A stretch of 64,000 nt of DNA from RBG-16-66-20 sp036262835 (GCA_036262835.1 DATAID010000100.1:45007-109006), one strand, 5' to 3'; positions 8,334-18,186 are shown, counted from the stretch's first letter. A program made the numbers and translations. Notes: generated by a model not told the origin, from the sequence alone.

Positions 8334-9523
8334 TGGAGTTCGAGTACTGGTGGCTGCTCGGCTTTCCGATCTTCTTCGGCCTGGGGTGGCTCGCCGCGCG
8401 CGTCGACATCCGCCAGCTCGTCAAGGACTCGCGCGCTCTGCCGAGCTCGTACTTCCGCGGCCTCAACTTCCTGCTGAACGAGCAGCCCGACAAGGCGATC
8501 GAAGCCTTCATCGAGGTGGTCAAGGTCGACCCCGAGACGGTCGAGCTGCACTTCGCGCTCGGCAGCCTCTTTCGCCGGCGCGGCGAGTACGACCGGGCGA
8601 TCCGCATGCACCAGCACCTGCTCGAGCGCGCGGACCTCGGCCCCGAGCAGCGCACCGCGGCGCTCTACGAGCTGGGCCAGGACTACCTGAAGGCCGGGAT
8701 CCTGGACCGGGCGGAGGAGATTTTCCAGCGCCTGTCGGAGGCGCCGCAGTCCGGGGCGCATTTCGCCGACTCGCGCAGGTTCCTGCTCGAGATCTTCCAG
8801 CAGGAAAAGGACTGGGACAAGGCGAGCGCCATGGCGCGGCGCCTGGAGACCGAGTCGGGCGAGTCGCGCGCGAAGGAGCTCGCGCATTTCCTGTGCGAGC
8901 GCGCCGTCAGCGAGGCGGCGCATTCGCGCCCCGACACCGCGCGGCGCCATCTCGAGCAGGCGATCGAGATCAACCGCAAGTGCGTGCGCGCGAGCCTGCA
9001 GCTTGGCGACCTGGAGAAGACCTACGGCAAGGTGGAGCGCGCGATCGAGCACTGGAAGAGGATCGAGTCGCAGAACCCGGCCTTCCTCGCGCTCGTCGCG
9101 CAGCGGCTGCTCGAGGCCTATCGCTCGACCGGCAAGCTCGAGGAGGGCCTGACGCTGCTCACCGGCTACCTGGAGCGCTATCCGTCGCTCGACCTGCTCG
9201 ATGCCGTGTTCCAGACCACGCTGGAGGCGAAGGGCGTGGAGGCGGCCTACAAGCTGGTGCGCGACGAGCTGCGGCGCAACCCGACGCTGCTCGGCCTCGA
9301 CCGGCTGCTCGAGGCGCAGATCATCGGCGCGGCGAGTCCCGAGCGGCGGCGCGACCTCGAGCTGGTGCGAAACCTGGTGCACAGCCATACCCGGCGCCTG
9401 GCGCGCTACCGCTGCGAAAACTGCGGCTTCAAGGCGCGCCAGTTCCACTGGCTTTGCCCCGCGTGCAGCGGCTGGGAAACCTACCCGCCGCGCCGCACTG
9501 AGGAGTTCGATCTCGCACCATGA
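8333..9523 (+). CDS. lapB: LPS assembly regulator LapB (YciM), TPR protein
   Basis: 396 residues: one N-terminal membrane anchor (about 4-20), then tandem tetratricopeptide repeats, then a rubredoxin-like metal-binding end with two CxxC pairs (CENC and CPAC, residues about 362-380). In E. coli, LapB presents LpxC to FtsH and coordinates LPS synthesis with demand. All four metal cysteines are present. Its stop overlaps the ugd start in an ATGA, tying LPS control to sugar-nucleotide supply in one operon. Confidence 0.93.
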   Translation: MEFEYWWLLGFPIFFGLGWLAARVDIRQLVKDSRALPSSYFRGLNFLLNEQPDKAIEAFIEVVKVDPETVELHFALGSLFRRRGEYDRAIRMHQHLLERADLGPEQRTAALYELGQDYLKAGILDRAEEIFQRLSEAPQSGAHFADSRRFLLEIFQQEKDWDKASAMARRLETESGESRAKELAHFLCERAVSEAAHSRPDTARRHLEQAIEINRKCVRASLQLGDLEKTYGKVERAIEHWKRIESQNPAFLALVAQRLLEAYRSTGKLEEGLTLLTGYLERYPSLDLLDAVFQTTLEAKGVEAAYKLVRDELRRNPTLLGLDRLLEAQIIGAASPERRRDLELVRNLVHSHTRRLARYRCENCGFKARQFHWLCPACSGWETYPPRRTEEFDLAP

Positions 9524-10824
9524 AGGTGACTGTTATAGGAACGGGTTACGTCGGCCTTGTCACCGGTGCCTGCCTCGCCGACATGGGAAACGATGTCTTT
9601 TGCCTGGACGTCGACGTGGCCAAGGTGAAGGCGCTGAACGAGGGCCGCATTCCGATCTACGAGCCGGGGCTGGAAGCGATCGTGAAGCGCAACGAATCGG
9701 CCGGCCGGCTGCGCTTTTCCACCGACATCGCGGCGAGCGTCGCGCATGGCGCGCTCCAGCTGATCGCGGTCGGCACCCCGCCGGGCGAGGACGGCTCGGC
9801 CGATCTCAAGCATGTGCTCGAAGCCGCGCGCAACGTCGGGCGCTACATGGACGAGTACAAGGTCGTGGCCGGCAAATCGACGGTGCCGGTGGGAACCGCG
9901 GACAGGGTGAAGGACGCCATTGCGGGGGAATTGAAGGCGAGGAAAAAAGAGATTCAGTTCAGCGTCGTCTCCAACCCTGAATTCCTGAAGGAAGGCGCGG
10001 CGGTCGAGGACTTCATGCGGCCCGACCGCATCATCGTCGGCTCGGAGGACGAGCGCGCGACCCGCATGCTGCGCGAGCTGTACGCGCCCTTCCAGCGCAA
10101 TCACGACAAGCTCATGCTGATGGGCGTGCGCTCGGCGGAGCTCGCCAAGTACGCCGCCAACGCCATGCTGGCGACGCGCATCTCGTTCATGAACGAGCTC
10201 GCCAATCTCGCCGAGCCGCTCGGCGCCGACATCGAGGAGGTGCGCCGCGCGCTCGGCTCGGATCCTCGCATCGGCAGCCAGTTCCTCTATCCCGGCGCGG
10301 GGTTCGGCGGGTCGTGCTTTCCCAAGGACGTGAAGGCGCTGCGCAGAATCGGCGAGGAGGCAGGCCGCCCGCTGCGGGTGATGGCGGCGGTCGAGCAGGC
10401 GAACGAGGCGCAAAAGCACGTGCTCGGCGGCAAGATCCAGGCGAGGTTCGGAAAGGACCTGAGCGGGAAGCGGTTTGCAATCTGGGGCCTCGCCTTCAAG
10501 CCCAATACCGACGACATGCGCGAGGCGCCGAGCCTCGCGCTGATCGCCGACCTGCTCGAGGCGGGCGCTGAAGTGCGGGCCTACGATCCTGTGGCGAAGC
10601 CGGCGATCGAGGGCGTTCACGTCGCCAAGGCGGCCATGGAAGCGGTGCAAGGTTGCGATGCCCTGGCGATCGTGACCGAATGGGCCGAGTTCCGCTCGCC
10701 GGACTTCGCCGCGCTCAAAAAGGTCCTCAAAACGCCGGCGATCTTCGACGGCCGGAACCTGTACGATCCGGCGACGATGAAGGGCTACGGCTTCGAGTAT
10801 TTCCCGGTCGGGCGCAGGACATGA
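9520..10824 (+). CDS. ugd: UDP-glucose 6-dehydrogenase
   Basis: Oxidises UDP-glucose to UDP-glucuronate with two NAD. It has 434 residues; the Rossmann motif is GTGYVGLVTG near the N-terminus, and the catalytic cysteine is C266 in GFGGSCFPKD. The central and C-terminal UDP-binding domains are complete (WGLAFKPNTDDMREAPS). The product feeds capsule or exopolysaccharide, or lipid A modification. It overlaps both neighbours by ATGA. Confidence 0.96.
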   Translation: MKVTVIGTGYVGLVTGACLADMGNDVFCLDVDVAKVKALNEGRIPIYEPGLEAIVKRNESAGRLRFSTDIAASVAHGALQLIAVGTPPGEDGSADLKHVLEAARNVGRYMDEYKVVAGKSTVPVGTADRVKDAIAGELKARKKEIQFSVVSNPEFLKEGAAVEDFMRPDRIIVGSEDERATRMLRELYAPFQRNHDKLMLMGVRSAELAKYAANAMLATRISFMNELANLAEPLGADIEEVRRALGSDPRIGSQFLYPGAGFGGSCFPKDVKALRRIGEEAGRPLRVMAAVEQANEAQKHVLGGKIQARFGKDLSGKRFAIWGLAFKPNTDDMREAPSLALIADLLEAGAEVRAYDPVAKPAIEGVHVAKAAMEAVQGCDALAIVTEWAEFRSPDFAALKKVLKTPAIFDGRNLYDPATMKGYGFEYFPVGRRT

Positions 10825-11759
10825 GGGCGCCGGACACCCGCAGGGCGAGCGTGCTGGTGGTCGGCGACGTGATGCTCGATCGCTACTGGTTCGGGGATGC
10901 GTCGCGCATCTCGCCCGAGGCGCCGGTGCCGGTCGTGCTGTGGCGCCGCGAGGAGCCCAAGGCGGGCGGAGCGGCGAACGTCGCCTCGAACTGCGCCGCC
11001 CTCGGCGCAAGCACGACGCTGCTCTCGGTGGTCGGGGACGACGCCGAAGGGGCGACCCTGAAGTCGCTCCTCGAGGAAAGCAGGGTCAAAGTCAAATTCC
11101 ACCAGGACAAGTCGATCCGCACGACCCAGAAGCTGCGCATCATCAGCCAGCGCCAGCAGCTCCTGCGCATCGACTTCGAGACGCCGCCCTCGCGCGAGGT
11201 GCTGGCGCAGAAGTTCGCCGAGTTCAAGGCCGCGCTGCCGGCCGCTCGCGTCGTGATCCTGTCCGACTACGGCAAGGGCGGCCTCGCGCACATCGCGCGC
11301 ATGGTGGCCCTGGCGGGCGCGGCGGGCAAGAAAGTGCTGATCGACCCGAAGGGCGACGACTGGTCGCGCTATCGGGGCGCCTACCTCATCACGCCCAACC
11401 GGGCCGAATTCCGCGAGGTCGCCGGCACCTGGAAAACCCGCGCGGACTTCGAGCGCCGCGGGCGGCGCCTGCGCCGGCAGCTCAAGCTCGCCGCGCTGCT
11501 CGTCACGCTGGGCGGCGAGGGCATGACGCTTTTCACTGAGGGCGGCACGCTGCATGTGCCGGCGGACGAGCGCGAGGTCTACGACGTGAGCGGCGCCGGC
11601 GACACGGTGATCGCGACGCTCGGCACCATGCTCGCCGCGGGCGAGCGCCTCGAGCAGGCGGTGCGCATCGCCAACCGGGCCGGCGGCATCAAGGTGGGCA
11701 AGCTCGGCACCGCGGTGGTGACGCGCAAGGAATTGTTCGGCAGCAGGCGCGCGAAATGA
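10821..11759 (+). CDS. rfaE1: D-glycero-beta-D-manno-heptose-7-phosphate kinase
   Basis: PfkB/ribokinase-family sugar kinase of 312 residues for the LPS inner-core heptose pathway. The N-terminal motif is VLVVGDVMLDRYW; the GAGDT anion hole carries the catalytic base D261. Only the kinase half is present: unlike E. coli HldE there is no nucleotidyltransferase domain, so the adenylyltransferase must be encoded elsewhere, as is usual in betaproteobacteria. The start is the ATG in the ATGA overlapping ugd; upstream in-frame codons belong to ugd sequence. Confidence 0.94.
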   Translation: MRAPDTRRASVLVVGDVMLDRYWFGDASRISPEAPVPVVLWRREEPKAGGAANVASNCAALGASTTLLSVVGDDAEGATLKSLLEESRVKVKFHQDKSIRTTQKLRIISQRQQLLRIDFETPPSREVLAQKFAEFKAALPAARVVILSDYGKGGLAHIARMVALAGAAGKKVLIDPKGDDWSRYRGAYLITPNRAEFREVAGTWKTRADFERRGRRLRRQLKLAALLVTLGGEGMTLFTEGGTLHVPADEREVYDVSGAGDTVIATLGTMLAAGERLEQAVRIANRAGGIKVGKLGTAVVTRKELFGSRRAK

Positions 11760-12751
11760 GCACGCTCACCGTCGTCACCGGCGCCGCGGGCTTCATCGGC
11801 TCGCGCATCGTCGCGGCGCTAAACCGCGCCGGCATCCACGAGATTCTCGCGGTCGACGACCTCTCGGAGGGCGCGAACGCGAAGAACCTCTTCTCGCTGC
11901 GCGTCGCCGACTACATGGACAAGCGCGAATTCCTGACGCGCGTATCGAGCGGCAGCTTCAGCGAATCCATCGAGGCGGTCATGCACCAGGGCGCCTGCAC
12001 CGACACGACCGAGTCGGACGGCCAGTACATGATGGAGAACAACTACGCCTACTCGAAGGCGCTCTTCGACTGGTGCCAGGCCGAGGAGGTGCCGCTCATC
12101 TACGCTTCGTCGGCCGCCGTCTACGGCGCCGGCCGCGAGTTCGCCGAGGATCCGGAGAACGAGGCGCCGCTCAACGTGTATGCGTACTCCAAGCAGCTCT
12201 TCGACCGGTATGTGGAGAGCCGCCAGGACGAGCGCACGTCGCAGGTGGCGGGGCTGCGCTACTTCAACGTCTACGGCCCCAACGAGGCACACAAGAAAAC
12301 CTCGCGCTACAACATGACCTCGATCGCCCTGCAGGCCTGGCAGCAGTTCAAGGCGCGCGGCTACGTCGAGCTCTTCGTCGGCACCGACGGCTACGGCGAC
12401 GGCGGCCAGCTGCGCGATTTCATCCACGTGGACGACGCGGTGGCGGTGAACCTGTGGCTGCTCGAGAACCGCGACGTGTCCGGCATCTTCAACTGCGGGA
12501 CGGGTCGCGCCCAAAGCTTCAATGACGTCGCGTTCGCCGTAATTGGCTCCGTGACGGGCTTGTCGAGAGAGAAGATAAAAGAGCAAAAGCTCATCCGCTA
12601 CATCCCGTTTCCCGACAAGCTCAAGGGCAAGTACCAGAGCTTCACCCAGGCCGACCTGACGCGCCTGCGCGGCGCCGGCTACGAGGGCTCGTTCCGGCCG
12701 GTCGAGCAGGGGGTGGCCGACTATGTGCGCGAGCTGCAGAAGACCGCATGA
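11756..12751 (+). CDS. hldD: ADP-L-glycero-D-manno-heptose 6-epimerase
   Basis: Last step in making the ADP-heptose used for LPS inner core. Short-chain dehydrogenase fold of 331 residues, with NADP motif TGAAGFIGS at the start and catalytic Tyr/Lys pair Y142 and K146 in NVYAYSK. It is translationally coupled to the preceding kinase through ATGA, so the two heptose enzymes are made together. Confidence 0.96.
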   Translation: MSTLTVVTGAAGFIGSRIVAALNRAGIHEILAVDDLSEGANAKNLFSLRVADYMDKREFLTRVSSGSFSESIEAVMHQGACTDTTESDGQYMMENNYAYSKALFDWCQAEEVPLIYASSAAVYGAGREFAEDPENEAPLNVYAYSKQLFDRYVESRQDERTSQVAGLRYFNVYGPNEAHKKTSRYNMTSIALQAWQQFKARGYVELFVGTDGYGDGGQLRDFIHVDDAVAVNLWLLENRDVSGIFNCGTGRAQSFNDVAFAVIGSVTGLSREKIKEQKLIRYIPFPDKLKGKYQSFTQADLTRLRGAGYEGSFRPVEQGVADYVRELQKTA

Positions 12752-13644
12752 GCCGCACGATCGAGGATTCCATCGGCAACACGCCGCTCGTGCGGCTGCA
12801 GCGCCTGGGCGCGGAATTCGAGAAGAGCAGAAACGTCGTTCTCGCCAAGCTGGAGGGCGACAACCCCGCCGGCTCGGTAAAGGACCGGCCCGCGATCTCG
12901 ATGATCCGGGGCGCCGAGAAACGCGGCGAGATCAAGCCGGGCGACACCCTGATCGAGGCGACCTCGGGCAACACGGGCATCGCGCTCGCGATGGCGGCGG
13001 CGATCCGGGGCTACCGCATGATCCTCATCATGCCCGAGCACCTCTCGATGGAGCGGCGCCAGACCATGCGCGCCTTCGGCGCCGAGATCGTGCTCACCCC
13101 CCAGAAGGGGGGCATGGAGGCCTCCCGCGACCTCGCCGACAGGATGGTGAAGGAGGGAAAAGGCATCATGCTCGACCAGTTCGCCAATCCCGACAATCCG
13201 CGCGCTCACTACGAGCACACCGGGCCGGAAATCTGGCGCGACACGGACGGCAAGGTCACCCACTTCGTCTCCTCGATGGGCACCACCGGCACCATCATGG
13301 GCTGCTCGCGGTTCCTCAAGGAAAAGAACCCGAAGATCCAGATCGTCGGCTGCCAGCCCGAGGAGGGCTCGCAGATTCCGGGCATCCGCAAGTGGCCCGA
13401 GGCCTATCTGCCGAAAATCTACGACAAGGCGCGGGTCGACCGGCTCGAGTACGTCAGCCAGGCCGAGGCCGAGGAAACGGCGCGGCGCCTCGCGCGCGAG
13501 GAGGGCATCTTCGCCGGCATCTCCTCGGGCGGCGCGACGGCCGTCGCCCTGCGCATCGCGAAGGAAGCGAAGAACGCCGTCATCGTCACCATCATCTGCG
13601 ATCGCGGCGACCGGTACCTGACCACCGGCGTCTTTCCGGACTGA
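12748..13644 (+). CDS. cysM: Cysteine synthase B (O-acetylserine sulfhydrylase)
   Basis: PLP enzyme that makes cysteine from O-acetylserine and sulfide or thiosulfate. It has 298 residues with the PLP lysine K45 in NPAGSVKDRP and the substrate loop EATSGNTGIA at 71-80. The short length and the GDRYLTTG C-terminus fit CysM rather than CysK. It overlaps hldD by ATGA and is the last member of the LPS-sugar run. Confidence 0.94.
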   Translation: MSRTIEDSIGNTPLVRLQRLGAEFEKSRNVVLAKLEGDNPAGSVKDRPAISMIRGAEKRGEIKPGDTLIEATSGNTGIALAMAAAIRGYRMILIMPEHLSMERRQTMRAFGAEIVLTPQKGGMEASRDLADRMVKEGKGIMLDQFANPDNPRAHYEHTGPEIWRDTDGKVTHFVSSMGTTGTIMGCSRFLKEKNPKIQIVGCQPEEGSQIPGIRKWPEAYLPKIYDKARVDRLEYVSQAEAEETARRLAREEGIFAGISSGGATAVALRIAKEAKNAVIVTIICDRGDRYLTTGVFPD

Positions 13645-13645
13645 A

Positions 13646-14416
13646 ATGACGCCGATCCTCGCCTTCGATATCGAAACGATCCCGGACGTCGCCGGGATCC
13701 GCAAGCTCTACGACCTGCCGGACGATCTGGTCGACCGCGAGGTCGCCGAAGTCGCCTTCCAGAAGCGCCGCACGCAGACCGGGAGCGACTTCCTCGCGCC
13801 GCCGCTGCAGAAAGTCGTCGTCATTTCCTGCGTGATGCGCAGCGACGAGGGGATCCGGATCTTCTCGCTGGAGGAGCCCGAGGCCGACGCGATCCGGCGC
13901 TTCTACGACGGCCTCCGGCGCTACATGCCTCAGCTCGTTTCGTGGAACGGCGGCGGCTTCGACCTGCCGGTGCTCAACTATCGCGCGCTCATTCACGGCA
14001 TCGAGGCGCCGCAGTTCTGGGATACCGGCGATGCGAACCGGGACTTCAAGTGGAACAACTACGTCAACCGCTACCACGAGCGCCACACCGACCTGATGGA
14101 CTGCCTGGCGATGTACCAGCCGCGCAACAACGCGCCGCTCGACATGGTGGCGCAGCTCGCCGGGCTCCCGGGCAAGATCGGCATCGGCGGCGCGGCAGTC
14201 TGGGAAACCTACCTCGAGGGCGGGCTCGCGAAGATCCGCGACTACTGCGAGGTCGACACGGTCAACACGTACCTGCTTTTCCTGCGCTTCCAGCTCCTGA
14301 GAGGGGTTCTGTCGAAAGACGTGTTTGCAAAAGAGAAGGAAATGCTGCGGCAAACCCTGAAAGAGCAAAGCAAGCCGCACTGGCGCGAGTTCCTTGAGCG
14401 CTGGACTGATACTTGA
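13646..14416 (+). CDS. 3'-5' exonuclease of the PolB-exonuclease-like family
   Basis: 256 residues with a complete DEDD exonuclease set: D8 and E10 in AFDIETIPD, D106 in NGGGFDLPVL and D204 in CEVDTVNTY. This is the family described as predicted 3'-5' exonuclease related to the proofreading domain of polymerase B (Pfam DNA_pol_B_exo2). The cellular substrate is not established. It starts two bases after the cysM stop and runs 23 bases into the likely TTG start of rlmD. Confidence 0.88.
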   Translation: MTPILAFDIETIPDVAGIRKLYDLPDDLVDREVAEVAFQKRRTQTGSDFLAPPLQKVVVISCVMRSDEGIRIFSLEEPEADAIRRFYDGLRRYMPQLVSWNGGGFDLPVLNYRALIHGIEAPQFWDTGDANRDFKWNNYVNRYHERHTDLMDCLAMYQPRNNAPLDMVAQLAGLPGKIGIGGAAVWETYLEGGLAKIRDYCEVDTVNTYLLFLRFQLLRGVLSKDVFAKEKEMLRQTLKEQSKPHWREFLERWTDT

Positions 14417-15689
14417 GGTGAGCGCGCTCGATGCCGCCGGCCACGGCGTCGCGCGCGGCCCGGACGGCAAGGTCGCCTTCGTCGAGGGCGCGCTCGCGGG
14501 CGAGCGCGTCGAGGCGGAGGTGCGCCACGCCAAGCGCAGGTTCGACGTCGCGCGCCTGGTGCGCGTCATCGACGCCTCCGCCGCGCGGCGCGAGCCGAAA
14601 TGCCCGCACTTCGGCATGTGCGGCGGCTGCGCCACCCAGCATGTGGACCTGCGTACGCAGGTCGCGGCCAAGCAGCGCTGGCTGGAAGACAACCTCGAGC
14701 GCATCGGAAAAGTCGCGCCCGAGACGATGCTCGCCCCGATCTACGGCGAGGAATGGGGCTACCGGCGCCGCGCCCGGCTCTCGGCGCGCTACGTCCACAG
14801 CAAGGGCGGCGCGATGGTCGGCTTTCGCGAGCGCCGCTCCACGCACGTCACCGACATGCGCGGCTGCGACGTGCTGCCGCCCGAGGTCTCGGCGCTCATC
14901 GTGCCGCTGCGCGAGCTGGTGGGCGGACTCTCGATCCGCGAGCGGCTTCCGCAGATCGAAGTGGCGGTCGGCGACGAAGCCGCGGTTCTCGTCTTCAGGC
15001 ATCTGTTGCCCCTGTCCGGGGACGACGAACGCCTTTTGAAAAGCTTTCAAGAGAAACACAAAATCCACGTCTGGCTCCAGTCCGGCGGCCCCGAGACGGC
15101 AAAGCCGTTCTGGCCGGCGCAGTCGCCCTCTCTTTTCTATGCGCTGCCCGAGTTCGGCGTGCGGCTGTTCTTCGGACCGACCGATTTCACGCAGGTCAAC
15201 GCGGGCGTGAACCGGATGCTCGTCCGCCGCGCGATGCGCCTCCTCGACCCGCAGCCCGGCGAGCGCGTGGCCGATCTTTTCTGCGGCCTCGGCAACTTCT
15301 CCCTGCCGCTCGCCGCGCTGGGCGCGAGCGTGATTGGCTTCGAGGGCAGCCCGCAGCTCGTGCAGCGGGCGAGAGAGAACGCGGCGTCCAACGGCCTTGT
15401 AGCGCAGTTCGAGGTCATGAACCTTTTCGCGCCCAACCTCGAGCCCTTCGGGCCGTTCGCGAAGATGCTCGTCGACCCGCCGCGGGAAGGCGCGGCCGAG
15501 CTGGTCAAGTCGCTCCCCGACGCCTGGCCCCGCCGGATCGTGTATGTCTCGTGCGACCCGGCGACCCTCGCGCGCGACGCCGGCATGCTCGTGCACACGA
15601 AAGGCTTTCGACTGTCGGCCGCTGGCGTGGTCAACATGTTCCCCCACACCGCGCACGTCGAGTCGATCGCGCTCTTCGAGCGCAGTTGA
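14394..15689 (+). CDS. rlmD: 23S rRNA (uracil-1939-C5)-methyltransferase
   Basis: SAM-dependent RNA m5U methyltransferase. From the TTG at 14394 it has 431 residues: an N-terminal TRAM domain, iron-sulfur cysteines C70, C76 and C79 (CPHFGMCGGC) with a fourth near residue 160, the SAM motif DLFCGLGNFS, and the catalytic nucleophile C387 in YVSCDP. The TTG is favoured because the TRAM domain begins immediately. A GTG at 14418 is an alternative that would trim eight residues. The gene overlaps the exonuclease gene and is likely cotranscribed. Confidence 0.93.
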   Translation: MSAGLILEVSALDAAGHGVARGPDGKVAFVEGALAGERVEAEVRHAKRRFDVARLVRVIDASAARREPKCPHFGMCGGCATQHVDLRTQVAAKQRWLEDNLERIGKVAPETMLAPIYGEEWGYRRRARLSARYVHSKGGAMVGFRERRSTHVTDMRGCDVLPPEVSALIVPLRELVGGLSIRERLPQIEVAVGDEAAVLVFRHLLPLSGDDERLLKSFQEKHKIHVWLQSGGPETAKPFWPAQSPSLFYALPEFGVRLFFGPTDFTQVNAGVNRMLVRRAMRLLDPQPGERVADLFCGLGNFSLPLAALGASVIGFEGSPQLVQRARENAASNGLVAQFEVMNLFAPNLEPFGPFAKMLVDPPREGAAELVKSLPDAWPRRIVYVSCDPATLARDAGMLVHTKGFRLSAAGVVNMFPHTAHVESIALFERS

Positions 15690-15699
15690 ACCTCCGGCG

Positions 15700-16803
15700 C
15701 TAGCCGGGGAGGATCGGGCTGTCGGGCTTGCCCTGTCGGACTTCCAGGGTGAAGCGGATGAGCGCGATGACGAGCGCGAGCACGAGGGGCCCGAGGAAGA
15801 TGCCGATCGCGCCGAACGCCGAGGCGCCGCCGAGCACGCCGATGAACACGGTCAGTGTTCCGACGTCGGCGCGGCCCGAGACCAGGAACGGGCGCAAAAC
15901 GTTGTCGACCGTAATCACAGCGATCCCCCAGGCGAGCATGAATGCAGTCATGCCCCAGCGCTCGCTCGCCGCCAAGTACAGCACCGCAGGCACCCAGACC
16001 ACCGGTGTTCCGGCCATCGGCACGAGGGCCAGCAGCGTTGCGAGAACTCCGAAGACGACCGGCGAGGGCAGGTTGGCGACGGCGAAGCCGACGCCGACGA
16101 GCCCGCCCTGGACGAGGGCGGTGACTCCCGAGCCGAAGACCATCGCGCGCGTCACTGCGGCGAGGTGCGAGAAAAGGCGGGCGCGATCGCTCGCCGAGGC
16201 GGGAATCAGGTCGCGCAGCGCGCCGAACATGGCGCGGCCGTCGCGAATCGCGAAAAAGAGGATGAAGATCATCATGAAAAAGCCGATGGCGGTGCCCAGC
16301 GCGCCGAGCACGGCCTGCTGGCCGAGCGATGCGAGAGGCTTGAGCACCGCGCGCGAAGCCTCGATTGCCCAGGTCTGGATCTGCGCGAAGGAGATGCCAG
16401 TCGCTTCCTGCAGCCAGGAGAGGGCCGGGCCGAGGAACGGCATGTTCGCGAGGTCCGCCGGCGTCGAGGGCCGATGCCCGGCCGCGAAGGTCTGGGCTTG
16501 CCCGAGCAGGTCTGCGACCTGGGCGGCGAAGGCGGCCCCAAGTCCCGCGAGCGGGCCGACGAGGACGACGAGCGTCGCCGCCGTGAGTAGGCCGGCCGAG
16601 ACGCTGGAGGACATCTTCCGCGACATCCGCGCCTGCAGCGGATGGGCGAGGAACGCGATGAAGAACGCCCATGCGATCGGGGCGAGGAAAGGCTGCAGCA
16701 CCCGGAAGAGCAGGTAGCCCACGATGGCGAGCGTGATGAGGGCGAAGGCGCGCGCGTAAAACGTGCGCGCCGGCGGTTCCGTTGGCGGGGGCCCGACTTC
16801 CAC
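15700..16803 (-). CDS. AI-2E (PerM/YdiK) family membrane transporter
   Basis: Polytopic inner-membrane protein of about 367 residues with the family layout: two N-terminal helices (near FALITLAIVGYLLF), a long soluble helical region, and a C-terminal bundle ending in FGAIGIFLGPLVLALVIALI. Members are proposed to export AI-2 or act as sodium/proton-linked transporters; the substrate cannot be read here. The GTG at 16803 is chosen because the 56 upstream in-frame codons do not resemble the family, but it has no clear ribosome site. It converges on rlmD, ten bases apart. Confidence 0.85.
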   Translation of the reverse strand: MEVGPPPTEPPARTFYARAFALITLAIVGYLLFRVLQPFLAPIAWAFFIAFLAHPLQARMSRKMSSSVSAGLLTAATLVVLVGPLAGLGAAFAAQVADLLGQAQTFAAGHRPSTPADLANMPFLGPALSWLQEATGISFAQIQTWAIEASRAVLKPLASLGQQAVLGALGTAIGFFMMIFILFFAIRDGRAMFGALRDLIPASASDRARLFSHLAAVTRAMVFGSGVTALVQGGLVGVGFAVANLPSPVVFGVLATLLALVPMAGTPVVWVPAVLYLAASERWGMTAFMLAWGIAVITVDNVLRPFLVSGRADVGTLTVFIGVLGGASAFGAIGIFLGPLVLALVIALIRFTLEVRQGKPDSPILPG

Positions 16804-17015
16804 GTCGAACAGACATCGCCCAGCAACTGCCGTGCGGCCCGTGCGCCGCACGGGCCATGGACGCTCGGGGAAGAGCCGTCGTCGCCCCGCGACGAAGGCC
16901 GGGCCCTCGGATAGAGTGGCGCAAGCAGTCAGCCTGCAGCGCGCCGGCAAATTCGTCGCCGCGCAATCCAAGATCCGCGAGCCGCGGCCGAAGTGAACCC
17001 TGGAAAGGTCAAACG

Positions 17016-17423
17016 ATGATCGTCACGCCGATTTACGCGGGAATTCTAGCGATCCTGTTCTTCATACTCAGCATGCGCGTTGTCGCCCTGCGCGGCCATG
17101 GCGCGAGCCTGGGCGATGGTGGCGATCCGCGCTTGCAGCGCCGCATCCGCGGCCACGGCAATTTCGCCGAGTATGTGCCGCTCATCCTCCTGATGATAGG
17201 GATGCTGGAGCTGAGCCGTTACTCGACTTACCTGCTGCATGCGCTCGGCGCCACGCTTGTCGTGGCGCGGCTGCTGCATGGCTACGCGTTTTCGTTTACC
17301 GAGCGCTTCAAATTCGGCCGCTTCTGGGGAACGGCGCTCACGTTCGTGCTGCTTCTAATATGCGGCGCGCTCTGCGTCTATCAGGGCTTGCAGGCGAGCG
17401 TCCGGATGGCCTCGCTCGGCTGA
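17016..17423 (+). CDS. MAPEG-family membrane protein
   Basis: 135 residues with four hydrophobic segments and the MAPEG signature region RRIRGHGNFAEYVPLILLMIG. The family includes microsomal glutathione transferases and the bacterial YecN group; enzymatic activity in bacteria is mostly unproven. The ATG is preceded by GGAAAGG at proper spacing. A longer upstream frame exists but matches nothing. The 212 bases between this start and the divergent AI-2E gene show no clear motif to me. Confidence 0.86.
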   Translation: MIVTPIYAGILAILFFILSMRVVALRGHGASLGDGGDPRLQRRIRGHGNFAEYVPLILLMIGMLELSRYSTYLLHALGATLVVARLLHGYAFSFTERFKFGRFWGTALTFVLLLICGALCVYQGLQASVRMASLG

Positions 17424-17465
17424 GAAGCCGGCGTGGGCATACGGCGCCCTGATAGGTTCGCGTCG

Positions 17466-17975
17466 TTATCTGCCGTCGCGATCGGCGTCGCTGGGGACGG
17501 CTCTCTCGACTCGATCCCAGGCAGCGCGCGAAGCCTGGCGAGCATCTTCCCAGCCGAGCTTCGAGGCGCCTTTCGTGGAGTTGTAGCTCGCCTCCAGGTC
17601 GGGCTCGACGTCTTCGAACTTGCGGTCGTTGTTCTTTGCGCGGCCTTCGTATCCCGCGCGATAGGCCGGGGCATAGTCGTCGTAGCTCAACCCCGTCTGG
17701 TAGTACGACTCCTTGGAATAGGCCTTCCGCCAGTGGGCGTCTTCGACCGTGGGATCCATCGCCTCGCCGATCGCCTTGCCGGCCAATCCTCCGACGACGG
17801 CACCGACTGCGGCACCGACGGCAGTGCCAATGGGCCCGGCAACCGTACCTACTGCGGCCCCGCTCGCCATGCCGCCGGCGGCGGCACCCAATCCCGTACC
17901 GACCGGATGCGCCCCTGGCGCGCCGGACAACGGATCGCGATTTGCCTCCTGCTTGTTGCGTTTGTCATCTTCCAT
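17466..17975 (-). CDS. Glycine-zipper protein with acidic C-terminal domain
   Basis: 169 residues without signal peptide. Residues about 25-70 form a glycine-zipper (repeated GxxxG/AxxxG: GAAAGGMASG, GAAVGAVVGGLAG), a segment able to pack in membranes. The C-terminal hundred residues are soluble, charged and tyrosine-rich (SYDDYAPAYRAGYEGR). I recognise the overall pattern from conserved hypothetical proteins of betaproteobacteria, often stress-induced, but no function is known. AAGGA precedes the ATG. Confidence 0.75.
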   Translation of the reverse strand: MEDDKRNKQEANRDPLSGAPGAHPVGTGLGAAAGGMASGAAVGTVAGPIGTAVGAAVGAVVGGLAGKAIGEAMDPTVEDAHWRKAYSKESYYQTGLSYDDYAPAYRAGYEGRAKNNDRKFEDVEPDLEASYNSTKGASKLGWEDARQASRAAWDRVERAVPSDADRDGR

Positions 17976-18186
17976 GTTGATTCCTTGAAAAGGTCGGCTG
18001 AATTATTCGGGCGCCGCGGTACTAAGCTGGCGCTGCCAGCGCTGGCGAATCGCGACTGGTGCGGGGATGCTGCGCCTCCCTTGACGGCGGGTCTATAAAC
18101 GGATTGACCATAAGTGTGTAGTGCCTCGACAGGCGCGATTCGTCCCGTTCCCGCCCGGCGGGCAGCGTCGAACCGGCAATAGCAAC

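Noticed and set aside
18040..18060. GC palindromes (CCAGCGCTGG) upstream of the glycine-zipper gene as an operator
   Set aside because: Short self-complementary GC words are frequent by chance at this base composition and no -35/-10 pair is associated.
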